From JAYKHL01 sp035284865 (lineage in GTDB: Bacteria > Cyanobacteriota > Sericytochromatia > S15B-MN24 > JAQBPE01): a DNA stretch of 47,100 nt. Location of the stretch: positions 1 through 47,100 of the forward strand of contig JAYKHL010000234.1 of NCBI GenBank assembly GCA_035284865.1, read 5' to 3'. Positions 32,277 through 40,139 of this stretch are shown here, in pieces. The position numbers and the translations under genes are program-made. The notes under the pieces were generated by a model, which saw nothing but the letters and a program-made list of their open reading frames with translations, was not told the DNA's origin and ran no database searches. Position 1 is the first letter of the stretch, and the number at the start of each line of letters is the position of its first letter.

Positions 32277-33918
32277 CCCCGGCAAGCGGCCGGAGCTCGA
32301 TCGCGCAGTCGCGAGCCTCACCCACTTCTCACCGGAGCGGGTGCTTGACCTGGGCACCCGAGCAGGCCGCGCGTGGCGGGTCTTCGATGTCTCGGCCAAC
32401 TGGATCATCCTGCTGCTGGCGATCGTCAACCTGGCGCTCGTCCTGTTCGATTACAGCTACCTGGCCTGTCGTCACCTTTACCAGGCCCAGGGCTGGCACG
32501 TGCTTGTCGCCCGGTATGATGCCGTTCGGGGGATCGAGCCCCACCGGGAAACCCAGGCCTATGCGCGGGATGCCCGCGCCGCCTTCGCGGCGCTAGGGAA
32601 AAACCCGAACAGCGTTGCAGCACGCAGCGCGATAGCCAAAATGCGGAAGCACTCCACCGACCTCATCGACCGTGATCCGTTCCTGACGGCCGGCCTGCGC
32701 GGGGCCTCGGAGCGGCTCAAGGCCCGCTTCCGACGCCACGCCTGGGAGGAGGCTCCGCGTTTCCGCCGCGCCGTGCGAACCTGGAAGGCTCCCTACACGT
32801 GGGCCTGGCTCGAGGAGCAGTGGCGGCTGGACCGCGACGCCCGGGGCCGGCCTCGCAGCCTCGACGCCCGGCTGTGGGGGCTGTTGAAGCCCACCAACCC
32901 GTGGGACGCCCTGTCGGCGACCGAGTCGATGATCGGCTCCGTGGCCTACGCCGCCCGGCGCGGCAGCCCCCCGCCGCCCGCGGACAGGCGGCTGGATGGC
33001 TTCTGGTCGGCCGAGAACCTCACCCCGGAGCGCCTGGACGGCGAGATGGCCTGGTTCGAGGCGGAGGTCGTCCCGTTGCTGGCGCGCAACTACTGGCAGA
33101 CGTACCGGGAGAACGGAGAGCCCGCCAACTTCTTCTGGCTGATCGACTGCCTCTTCCTGCCCATCTTCCTGGCGGAGTTCGTGGCGCGCGGGGTGCTGGG
33201 CGTGAGGCGGGGGGTGTACCCGAACTTCACGCTGTTCTTCGCCGCGCGCTGGTACGACGTGATCTACGCGTTGCCACTGGTCATGTACGCCCTGCCGAGC
33301 GCGATGCAGGGCCCCCTGCACGTGGTGCGGATCATCTCGGTGAGCGCCCGGATGGAGCGCCTCGGGCTGATCAACCCGGTGGCGATCCTGCGCCCCTACC
33401 TGGCCCGCCCCCTCGATGCCGTCGCCGACCTGGTGAACATCAAGCTGCTGACCAGCTACCAGGACGGCGTGCGCGAGTTCAGCCTCGAGAAGGCCCTGAA
33501 CACCTTGACGCCCCGGCAAAGGCGGGAGCTCGAGGCGTTGATCGAGGCCAACCTCACCATGGTCGTGGAGCAGGTGCTGCCCGACGTGCGCCCCACCCTG
33601 GAGGCGCTGGTCACGCGCACCGCCCACCAGGCCCTGGAGCAGGCCCCTGCCTACGCGCAGCTGCGTGAACTGCCCCTGCTCGGCGACTGGCCGGAGCTGG
33701 TGCTGCGGCGGGCGGTGGCCGAGTCTGTGGCCCAGGTGCAAGCGACGATGCTCCGGGCGGTCAACGACCCGAGCAACGTGGCGCTGACGCGGGACCTGGT
33801 CACGACGATGGCCAACTCGCTGCTGCGGCACATGGCCACCCTCGGCACGGAGGCCCAGGTCAAGGCCATGGTGGTCGATGTCCTCGAGGAGCAGAAGCGC
33901 CGGACCTTGCTGGACTGA
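32257..33918 (+). CDS. Multi-pass membrane protein with voltage-sensor-like segments, overlapping infA
   Basis: I know no function for this roughly 553-residue protein. A first membrane helix lies at about residues 47-67 (WIILLLAIVNLALVLFDYS). A long charged soluble region (70-285) follows. Then come helices resembling S2-S4 of voltage-sensor domains: WLIDCLFLPIFLAEFVAR, RWYDVIYALPLVMYALP and an Arg-bearing VVRIISVSARMERLGL. A soluble helical tail completes it. I recall cyanobacterial proteins with a similar RWYD...LP...IPVTIR region. GTG at 32257 follows GGTGG; GTG at 32248 is possible. Either overlaps infA by 20-29 bases, so translation is probably coupled. Confidence 0.75.
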   Translation: MALRDGDPGKRPELDRAVASLTHFSPERVLDLGTRAGRAWRVFDVSANWIILLLAIVNLALVLFDYSYLACRHLYQAQGWHVLVARYDAVRGIEPHRETQAYARDARAAFAALGKNPNSVAARSAIAKMRKHSTDLIDRDPFLTAGLRGASERLKARFRRHAWEEAPRFRRAVRTWKAPYTWAWLEEQWRLDRDARGRPRSLDARLWGLLKPTNPWDALSATESMIGSVAYAARRGSPPPPADRRLDGFWSAENLTPERLDGEMAWFEAEVVPLLARNYWQTYRENGEPANFFWLIDCLFLPIFLAEFVARGVLGVRRGVYPNFTLFFAARWYDVIYALPLVMYALPSAMQGPLHVVRIISVSARMERLGLINPVAILRPYLARPLDAVADLVNIKLLTSYQDGVREFSLEKALNTLTPRQRRELEALIEANLTMVVEQVLPDVRPTLEALVTRTAHQALEQAPAYAQLRELPLLGDWPELVLRRAVAESVAQVQATMLRAVNDPSNVALTRDLVTTMANSLLRHMATLGTEAQVKAMVVDVLEEQKRRTLLD

Positions 33919-33942
33919 GCACGGAGGGCCGGCCCGATGGGG

Positions 33943-33948
33943 TAAGAT
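33943..33948 (+). promoter_or_regulatory. Candidate -10 of the ATP-grasp gene
   Basis: GGTAAGAT ends six bases before the ATG at 33955. If active, transcription would start at the A of the ATG, giving a leaderless mRNA. No Shine-Dalgarno precedes the ATG, which fits this. The hexamer match is only 4/6. Confidence 0.35.
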
Positions 33949-33954
33949 AGCCCC

Positions 33955-35139
33955 ATGACCAAGCCGCTGCACTTCTTCGTCGTGATGGCCGCCACCCACG
34001 GCCTGTATGCAGAGTCGTTCCTGCGGGAACTGAAGCGCCAGGGCCACCGCGTGGTGGTGCTGACCCGGGCCGATGCGCTGGGGTACGACTGGCCGCGCGA
34101 GCTGATGGACGCCCTGTATGCGGTGCCGGACATCTTCGACCCCGTCGGCGTGGAGAACGCCGTCGGGTACCTGGCCCGGACGGAGCAGGTGGACCGCCTG
34201 GTGGGGCCGGGCGAGTACGACATCGAGATCGCCGCGCGCCTCCGCGAGCACCTGCGGATTCCCGGAATGGGGGAGACCACGGCGCGCTACTTCCGCGACA
34301 AGCTCGCGATGCGGGAGCGGGCCTCGGGACGGGGCATCAAGGTGCCGGCCTTCATCGGAGCGATTCACCACCCGGCGATTGCCCGGTTTCTGCAGGAGGT
34401 GCCGGGGCCCTGGGTGCTCAAGCCCCGCATGGCTGCCTCCTCCAAGGGCATCCAGAAGCTGAGCGACCGGGACGCCGTCTGGAAGGCGCTGGACGCCCTG
34501 GGCGACCGCGCCAGCCACCACGTGCTGGAGCGCTACACCCCCGGCACGGTCTACCACGTGGATGGCGTGGTGACGGGCGGTCAGGTGGTGTTCGAGTCGG
34601 CCCACCGGTATGGCACGCCCATCCTGGACCTCCACACCCAGGGCGGGGTGTACACCACGTGGCGCCTGCAGGAGCAGGGTGAAGAGGCACAGGCGCTGTA
34701 CGCGCTGAACCGCCAGGTCATCGCGGCGTTCGGGATGCTGGCCGGCGTGTTCCACATCGAGTACATCCGCAGTGAGGAAGACGGCCAGTTCTACTTCCTG
34801 GAGGCCAGCGCCCGCGTCGGCGCGGGGCTCATCGAGGACATGGTCGAGGCTGAAAGCGGCATCAACCTGTGGGCGGAGTGGGCGAGGCTCGAGGTGGGCG
34901 AGGTCCAGCCGCCTTACGCGGTGGCACGAGACCGGGACGTGTACGTGGGCGTGCTGGCCACCGCAACGGCGACCGAGCGTCCGGATGCCTCCCCCTACCT
35001 GGAGGGAGGGGTGCACGCCCTTCCGGCCAAGCCCCATCACCTGGGCCTGCTCGTGACGGGGGCCGACGAGGCAGCGCTGCGGGGGCGCCTGACGGCCCTG
35101 GCCGAGCGCATCGGCCACGAACTCTCCGTGCGGCTCTGA
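33955..35139 (+). CDS. ATP-grasp domain enzyme
   Basis: The 394-residue protein has the ATP-grasp layout of carboxylate-amine/thiol ligases: a pre-ATP-grasp domain (1-110) with FVVMAATHGLYAESFLREL, the ATP-binding lysine in WVLKPRMAASSKGIQKL, and the metal-binding end FYFLEASARVGAGLIEDM. Members ligate a carboxylate to an amine via an acyl-phosphate; the substrates here are unknown. There is no Shine-Dalgarno, and a candidate -10 six bases upstream suggests a leaderless transcript. It lies 36 bases after the membrane protein and six bases before a DnaJ-like gene. Confidence 0.85.
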   Translation: MTKPLHFFVVMAATHGLYAESFLRELKRQGHRVVVLTRADALGYDWPRELMDALYAVPDIFDPVGVENAVGYLARTEQVDRLVGPGEYDIEIAARLREHLRIPGMGETTARYFRDKLAMRERASGRGIKVPAFIGAIHHPAIARFLQEVPGPWVLKPRMAASSKGIQKLSDRDAVWKALDALGDRASHHVLERYTPGTVYHVDGVVTGGQVVFESAHRYGTPILDLHTQGGVYTTWRLQEQGEEAQALYALNRQVIAAFGMLAGVFHIEYIRSEEDGQFYFLEASARVGAGLIEDMVEAESGINLWAEWARLEVGEVQPPYAVARDRDVYVGVLATATATERPDASPYLEGGVHALPAKPHHLGLLVTGADEAALRGRLTALAERIGHELSVRL

Positions 35140-35144
35140 CCGAC

Positions 35145-35864
35145 GTGCCCGAGCCGCCAGACCACTACGCCCGGCTGGGCGTTTCGCCTCAGGCCACCGA
35201 GCGCGAGATCAAGGCGGCCTATCGGGCCCTCGCCAAGCGGCTGCACCCCGATCTCGGCGGCGACGCGGCCGCGCTGGCCGCCGTGAACGTGGCCGCCGAC
35301 GTGTTGCTGGACGCCACGCGTCGGGCGGCTTATGACGCGGACCGCAGGGTCAGCCCGGGCCCCAGCAGCGGCCCCGGGGACGCTGCCGGGGCCCGGGCGG
35401 GCGCAGCCAGGCGGCAGCCGACCCGCAAGGCCTCGGTCGCGTTGTGCGAGCAGTGTGGCGCCCTGAACCGCGTGAAGGGCGATCCGCGGGAGGTGCCTGC
35501 CAGCTGCGGCCAGTGTGGCCACGCCCTCGGCACGCCAGCCCGGACGGAGGATGGCGCCGCGGCGGCCCACGAGGCGCCCCACGCCGAGGCCACCCACGCG
35601 CGCTGCCCCCACTGCCAGCAGCGCAACTGGATCACCGCCCCGCCAGGCGCCGCCCAGCGGTGCCTGGGCTGCGGCGAGACCTTTCGCCCCGCCGCAACCG
35701 CCGGCGACGAGGGCGTGCGCGACCTGCTTGGCTCGCTGCGCAACGCGCTGCTGGGCACCGAGAGCCGCCAGGCCTCGGTTCGCGGCCTGACCTACCTGGA
35801 GGACCAGCTGCGCGCCCTCGCCGACGAGGTTCGTCGGCGACGGGAGTCGCTCGAGCGGGGCTGA
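35145..35864 (+). CDS. J-domain protein with two zinc-ribbon-like Cys clusters
   Basis: The 239-residue protein has an N-terminal J-domain (residues 6-62; HPD at 34-36 in KRLHPDLGGD, ending RRAAYDADR) that should stimulate a DnaK ATPase. An Ala/Gly/Pro linker follows. Two CxxC pairs (CEQCG with CGQCG, and CPHCQ with CLGCGE) form two separate zinc ribbons, unlike the four-repeat cysteine domain of true DnaJ. A charged helix ends it. It is therefore a specialised co-chaperone. The GTG start lies five bases after the ATP-grasp stop, with no clear ribosome site, so coupling is likely. Confidence 0.82.
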   Translation: MPEPPDHYARLGVSPQATEREIKAAYRALAKRLHPDLGGDAAALAAVNVAADVLLDATRRAAYDADRRVSPGPSSGPGDAAGARAGAARRQPTRKASVALCEQCGALNRVKGDPREVPASCGQCGHALGTPARTEDGAAAAHEAPHAEATHARCPHCQQRNWITAPPGAAQRCLGCGETFRPAATAGDEGVRDLLGSLRNALLGTESRQASVRGLTYLEDQLRALADEVRRRRESLERG

Positions 35865-35870
35865 GGCGGC

Positions 35871-36725
35871 TCACCCCCGGACCACCACCAGGGATGACCG
35901 GGTGACGCCGCGGGCGCGCCAGGCCAGCACCAGCAGAAACACCCCGAGGGCCAGCGCCGCCGTGACACCTGCCGGGCTCGCGTTGAGCCAGGCAGCCACG
36001 ACCATCCCCACCACCGCCTCCACCACGGCGCAGGCGACGGCGCCTGCCAGCACGCCGGGCAGCCGCCGGGCCAGGAGCATCGCCGTGGCCCCGGGGGTGA
36101 TGAAGAAGGCGATGGCGAGCACGATGCCGACGGCGCGGAGAGCCGCCACGGTGGCCAGCGCCACCAGCGCGAGCAGCGCCACGTGAATCGCGCGGGTGGG
36201 CACCCCGGCGACCTCCGCGTGGACGGGGTCGAAGGTGGCGGCGACCAGGGCGCGGTAGCCGAGCCCGCCGGCAAGCAGGGTGACCGCGAGCAGCCCGAGG
36301 GCGAGCCAGAGGCTCTCCGGCCGCGAGGCGAGCGGCTCGCCATAGACGACGCAGCTCGGGTCCAGATCGATCCCCCGAACCGCTGAGAGCATGACGATGC
36401 CCGCCGCGAAGAAGGCCGAGAACGAGACCCCCATGGCCGCATCCTCCTTGAGGCGGGTGTGACGGGTGATCCAGCCGGTCACGCCGACGCAACCGAGGCC
36501 GGAGGCCACGGCGCCCAGCAGGAACCCGAGCACGCTGTAGCCCGCGACCAGCCAGCCCAGCACCACCCCTGGCAGCACGGCGTGGCTCACGGCATCAGCC
36601 AGGAGGCTGAGCCGGCGGAGAATCAGGAACACGCCGATGAGGCTGCACAGCCCCCCGACGAGGGCCACCTGCAGCGTGGCCTGCCAGAACCAAGGCGCCG
36701 TCAGGCTGGCGAACCACTCAGGCAC
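35871..36725 (-). CDS. Metal ABC transporter permease, second (MntB/ZnuB family)
   Basis: The 284-residue permease has seven to nine membrane helices and family motifs ILRRLSLLADAVSHAVLPG at the N-terminus and GIVLAIAFFITPGATAMLL near 205-225. Together with the next gene it may form a heterodimeric channel for Mn2+, Zn2+ or Fe2+. Its start overlaps the stop of the first permease by eight bases. It is last in the regulator/binding protein/ATPase/permease/permease operon and converges with the J-domain gene six bases away. Confidence 0.93.
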   Translation of the reverse strand: MPEWFASLTAPWFWQATLQVALVGGLCSLIGVFLILRRLSLLADAVSHAVLPGVVLGWLVAGYSVLGFLLGAVASGLGCVGVTGWITRHTRLKEDAAMGVSFSAFFAAGIVMLSAVRGIDLDPSCVVYGEPLASRPESLWLALGLLAVTLLAGGLGYRALVAATFDPVHAEVAGVPTRAIHVALLALVALATVAALRAVGIVLAIAFFITPGATAMLLARRLPGVLAGAVACAVVEAVVGMVVAAWLNASPAGVTAALALGVFLLVLAWRARGVTRSSLVVVRG

Positions 36726-37611
36726 GGGCGGCTGGCCCTCCGGGTCGCCGGCGGCGCCGGGCGGCGTGGAAGCCGAGAGCCAATGCGAACTGAACCGCCG
36801 CGGCCAGGACGATCGAGGCCCCGCTGGCCCAGCCGAACAGGTGGCTGAGGGCGAGGCCGCCGAAGGCAGAGAGGCCTCCCAGAAGGCCTGCCAGGCCCAG
36901 CATCGGGCCGAACCGGTCCACCAGCAAGAAGGCCGTGGCGCCAGGGATCACAAGCAACGCGACCACCAGCAGGGCCCCGACGATCGGCAGGCTGACCACG
37001 ACGGTGGCCGTCAGCACGAGCATCAAGGTGGCCGTGAGGCCCACCACGGGTAGCCCGGCCACCGCGGCCCCCTGCGGGTCGAACGTCAGGACCTGGAGGG
37101 GCCGCCAGGCCACGGCCAGCAACCCCAGGGCGGCAGCCAGCAGGGCTCCCGCGCCGGCCACGTCTGCCGGCCCGATGCCGAGGGCGTGCCCGAACAGGAA
37201 GCTGGTGACGCCGCTGACGCCTGCCTGGTGCACGCTGAGGATGGCGACGCCCAGCCCGAACAGTCCGGTGAAGACGACGCCGATGGCCGTGTCCGGCTGG
37301 TGGCGACTCACCCGCGGGATGGTGGCCACCAGGGCCGCCGCCGCCAGGCCAGCGAGCAACGCCCCGCCGAGGATGGCCGCGGAGGAGCGTCCCCCCAGCA
37401 CCCAGCCGAGCAGGACACCCGGCAGGACGGCGTGCCCCAGGGCGTCGCCAAAGAGGGCGAGCCGACGCAGGATGATGAAGCACCCCAGCAGGCCGCAGGC
37501 GACGCCCACGAGGGCCGTGCCCGCCAGGCTCAGGCGCAGGAACTCGTACGGCAGCGTGAGCAACTCCCCCGCCGCGGTGAGCCAGGTCGGATCGGGGCTC
37601 AAGGTCGCCAC
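36718..37611 (-). CDS. Metal ABC transporter permease, first (MntB/ZnuB family)
   Basis: The 297-residue permease is paralogous to the downstream one, with IILRRLALFGDALGHAVLPG near residue 50 and GALLVVALLVIPGATAFLL near 215-235. Having two permease genes is typical of TroCD- and MtsC/D-type manganese importers. GTG at 37611 is preferred because GAGG lies five bases upstream; GTG at 37617 is the alternative. The gene starts seven bases after the ATPase stop. Confidence 0.92.
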   Translation of the reverse strand: MATLSPDPTWLTAAGELLTLPYEFLRLSLAGTALVGVACGLLGCFIILRRLALFGDALGHAVLPGVLLGWVLGGRSSAAILGGALLAGLAAAALVATIPRVSRHQPDTAIGVVFTGLFGLGVAILSVHQAGVSGVTSFLFGHALGIGPADVAGAGALLAAALGLLAVAWRPLQVLTFDPQGAAVAGLPVVGLTATLMLVLTATVVVSLPIVGALLVVALLVIPGATAFLLVDRFGPMLGLAGLLGGLSAFGGLALSHLFGWASGASIVLAAAVQFALALGFHAARRRRRPGGPAARA

Positions 37612-37618
37612 GGCCACC

Positions 37619-38398
37619 TCACCCCGACCGCCCGAACGCGGGCTCGGACGGCCCCGCGCCCGTCTCGAAGACCAGCAACCGCCCGTCGTAGGCAGCCTGC
37701 AAGGCGGCAGGCGTGAACACCTCCGCCGTGGGCCCGCAGGCCACGACGCGACGGTTGAGCAGCAGCAGGTGGTCGAAGGCCTGCCGGGCCGTGTGCAGGT
37801 CATGGTGGACCACCACGACCGCCCCGCCCGCGTCCCGGATGGCCTGAAGTTGCTGAAGGATGAGGGCCTCGCTGGCCGCATCGACGCCCGCGAAGGGCTC
37901 GTCGAGCAGGTAAAGCTCGGCCTCCTGCGCCAGGGCGCGAGCCAGGAACACGCGCTGCTGCTGGCCACCCGACAGATCGCCGATGCGCCGAGCGGCCAGA
38001 TCAGCCAGCTCCACACGGGTCAGGGCGGCGTCGACGGCCGCCAGGTCCGCCTGACGCCAGGGCGACCACCAGGGGCAGTGCCCGAGGCGCCCCATCAGCA
38101 CCACGTCCCGGACCGTGGCGGGGAAGTCCCAGTCGACGGCGGAGCGTTGGGGCACGTAGGCCACCTGGCGCCGCACGGTGGCGAGCGCGCCGCCGAGCAC
38201 CCTTACCTCCCCCCCCGTGTGAGGCAGCAGCCCCAGCACGGCCTTCAGCAGCGTGCTCTTGCCAGCGCCGTTGGGGCCGAGCACCCCCGTCAGCGTGCCA
38301 CGCGCGAGCGTGAACCCCACGTCCCGCAGCACGGGGTGGCCGGGGTAGCCGGCGCTCAGCCCGGTGACTCGCAGCGCCTCGCCGGAGCGCCCGGTCAT
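37619..38398 (-). CDS. Metal ABC transporter ATP-binding protein (MntA/ZnuC/TroB-like)
   Basis: The 259-residue ATPase powers import of a divalent metal. Walker A GPNGAGKST lies at residues 41-49, the Q-loop in VAYVPQRSAVDWDFP (the VDWDFP signature is typical of Mn/Zn importers), the signature LSGGQQQR near 145, Walker B LLDEPFAGVD, and the H-loop VVHHDLH. The ATG overlaps the binding-protein stop by four bases. Confidence 0.95.
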   Translation of the reverse strand: MTGRSGEALRVTGLSAGYPGHPVLRDVGFTLARGTLTGVLGPNGAGKSTLLKAVLGLLPHTGGEVRVLGGALATVRRQVAYVPQRSAVDWDFPATVRDVVLMGRLGHCPWWSPWRQADLAAVDAALTRVELADLAARRIGDLSGGQQQRVFLARALAQEAELYLLDEPFAGVDAASEALILQQLQAIRDAGGAVVVVHHDLHTARQAFDHLLLLNRRVVACGPTAEVFTPAALQAAYDGRLLVFETGAGPSEPAFGRSG

Positions 38399-39291
38399 TG
38401 CAGGCCCTCCACCAGGCGCGTGACGTTGTCCCGGACCATGCCCACGTAGCTGCCGGCAGAGCCCTCGAGCAAGCCACCCGAGTCGCTATACAGCGGCCCA
38501 CCGAGCCGCGCGCCCGTCTCACGCGCCACCTGCTCGACGAGGCGCGGGTTGACAGAGCTCTCGACAAACACCATCGGCACGCCCGCCTTGCGCACGAGGC
38601 CCACCACCCTGGCCAGATCCTGCGTGCTGGCCTCGGCCTCGGTCGAGACGCCCTGCAGGGGAACGACCTCGAAGCCATAGGCCTCACCAAAGTACGCGAA
38701 GGCGTCGTGGCTGGTCACCAGGCGGCGGCGCCCCGCTGGCACGGCCGCAAGCCGCCTGCGCACCCAACCGTCGAGCACCACCAGCTGGGCATCGTACAGG
38801 CGCCCGTTCGCCTCGTAGGTGGCCTTGCCGGGGGGATCGAGCCGGGCCAGGGCCCCCACCACGGCCGTGATGGTGCGCCGCCAGCGCCCCACATCAAACC
38901 AGACGTGGGGATCGGGCACCTTGGGATCGGCCTGACTGGGACGGTGCGGCAGGGCCTCTGCCACCGCGACGAGTGGCCTGGCAGGGCCCGCCTGGCGTGC
39001 CAGGTCAGGCAGCCAGGGCTCCAGGTGAAGCCCGTTATAGAAGACCAGGCGCGCCCGCGACACGGCCTCGGCGTCTCCCGGAACGGGGCGGTAGAGGTGG
39101 GGGTCGCCGCCGGGGGCAAGCAGGCCGTGCACCCTGACCCGCGAGCCGCCGACCTGTCGGACGAGGTCCGCGACCATGGTCGTGGTCGCGACCACGGGCA
39201 CGGCGTCACTCTGCTCGACAGGACCGGAGGCACACGCCGCCAGCCCGAGCAGGGCGGCCAGGGCCCCACCAACCTGCAGGCCGCGGCGCAT
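38395..39291 (-). CDS. Metal-binding lipoprotein of Mn/Zn ABC importer (TroA/ZnuA family)
   Basis: The 298-residue extracytoplasmic binding protein has a lipobox LAAC with the lipidated cysteine at residue 20. Cluster A-I metal ligands are visible: His in DPHLYRP, His in DPHVWFD, a third His in TSHDAFAYFGEAYG and an Asp in LYSDSGG. A His/His/His/Asp set resembles TroA, which binds Zn or Mn; strict Mn receptors usually have Glu at the third site. No His-rich loop, common in ZnuA, is present. The ATG overlaps the regulator's stop by four bases. Confidence 0.93.
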   Translation of the reverse strand: MRRGLQVGGALAALLGLAACASGPVEQSDAVPVVATTTMVADLVRQVGGSRVRVHGLLAPGGDPHLYRPVPGDAEAVSRARLVFYNGLHLEPWLPDLARQAGPARPLVAVAEALPHRPSQADPKVPDPHVWFDVGRWRRTITAVVGALARLDPPGKATYEANGRLYDAQLVVLDGWVRRRLAAVPAGRRRLVTSHDAFAYFGEAYGFEVVPLQGVSTEAEASTQDLARVVGLVRKAGVPMVFVESSVNPRLVEQVARETGARLGGPLYSDSGGLLEGSAGSYVGMVRDNVTRLVEGLQ

Positions 39292-40007
39292 CACAGCCCC
39301 TCCGCCGGGCCGACGCACTCGACGAAGACGCTGCCCGTCACCTGTGCCCCCAGGGCGTGGCGTTCCTCGCCGGGCTGCACGCGGATCGTGAGGGGGCCAT
39401 CGAAGGGAGCGCGTTCGAGGACGTCGAGCACGGCATGCGGGTACATCCCGAGGCCCCCGAGGTACCGCAGCAGCGCGGGGTCGCTGTCCTTCACCCGGCG
39501 GATGCGGACGGCCTGGCCGGGGGCGATCGCCGAAAGGGGGGTCCACCGGATGGAGGCCATCGTCCCGTCACGGGCAGGGATCGGGTCACCGTGAGGGTCC
39601 TCGGTGGGCTCCTGCAGGAAGGCCGCCATCCGGTCCTCCATCTCCTCCGAGATGACATGCTCGAGCCGCTCGGCCTCGGCATCGACCTCATCCCAGGTGT
39701 AGCCCAGGGCCTTGGTCAGGTAGAGCTCGATGAGGCGGTGGTGCCGGATCAGCTCCAGCGCCAGGCGTCGGCCCGGCTCCGTCAGCCGCACCCCCTGGTA
39801 GGGGTGGTGCAGAAGCCAGCCGGCACGCGCCAGCTTCTTGAGCATGCCCGTCACCGAGGCCGGCGCGAAGCCGAGCTTCTCCGCGATGGCGGTGGTGGAG
39901 ACCACCTCTCCCCCGTCCTGAAGCTTGAAGATGGCCTTGATGTAGTCCTGGATGGCCGGCGACGTGTCGCCGAGCAGGCTGTCGCGGGCGCGCTGCTCTT
40001 TAGTCAT
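39291..40007 (-). CDS. mntR: DtxR/MntR-family metal-dependent regulator
   Basis: The 238-residue repressor senses Mn2+ or Fe2+. It has an N-terminal winged helix (SPAIQDYIKAIFKL, STTAIAEKLGFAPASVTGMLKKL), the metal/dimerisation domain (HRLIELYLTKALGY, then DEVDAEAERLEHVISEEME) and a C-terminal FeoA/SH3-like domain (about 150-238), giving the long DtxR form. It heads and overlaps the importer operon. The ATG at 40007 is preferred: the -10 TATTAT ends six bases upstream, so the mRNA is probably leaderless. A GTG at 40022 would lie inside the promoter. Its palindromic operator covers the start codon. Confidence 0.92.
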   Translation of the reverse strand: MTKEQRARDSLLGDTSPAIQDYIKAIFKLQDGGEVVSTTAIAEKLGFAPASVTGMLKKLARAGWLLHHPYQGVRLTEPGRRLALELIRHHRLIELYLTKALGYTWDEVDAEAERLEHVISEEMEDRMAAFLQEPTEDPHGDPIPARDGTMASIRWTPLSAIAPGQAVRIRRVKDSDPALLRYLGGLGMYPHAVLDVLERAPFDGPLTIRVQPGEERHALGAQVTGSVFVECVGPAEGL

Positions 40008-40014
40008 GCCTAAA
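39999..40014. promoter_or_regulatory. Palindromic DtxR/MntR-type operator over the mntR start
   Basis: TTTAGTCATGCCTAAA is symmetric at 14 of 16 positions (TTTAG-n-CATG-n-CTAAA). It resembles the TTAGG/CCTAA half-sites of DtxR-family operators, lies between the -10 and the first codons of mntR, and is exceptionally A+T-rich for this genome. Binding would block transcription at the start point, giving metal-dependent repression of the whole operon. Confidence 0.65.
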
Positions 40015-40041
40015 TAATACACCCGCCCCTGCCAAAATCAA
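40014..40041 (-). promoter_or_regulatory. mntR operon promoter
   Basis: On the minus strand, TTGATT (40041-40036), 16 bases, then TATTAT (40019-40014), a 5/6 match. The predicted start falls on or next to the A of the ATG at 40007. Confidence 0.55.
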
Positions 40042-40139
40042 CCTGACCCCTCCGAGAGAGACGGCTGCCGCGCGGGTATCTCCTGTCAGGAGCTGGGCCA
40101 CCGCCAGCCCCACCGCCCGATCCCCCCAAAGCCGAGCTC

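Noticed and set aside
32593..35118. An 841-codon minus-strand open frame opposite the membrane protein and ATP-grasp genes
   Set aside because: Both genes on the plus strand have clear domain or membrane features; the opposite frame has none.
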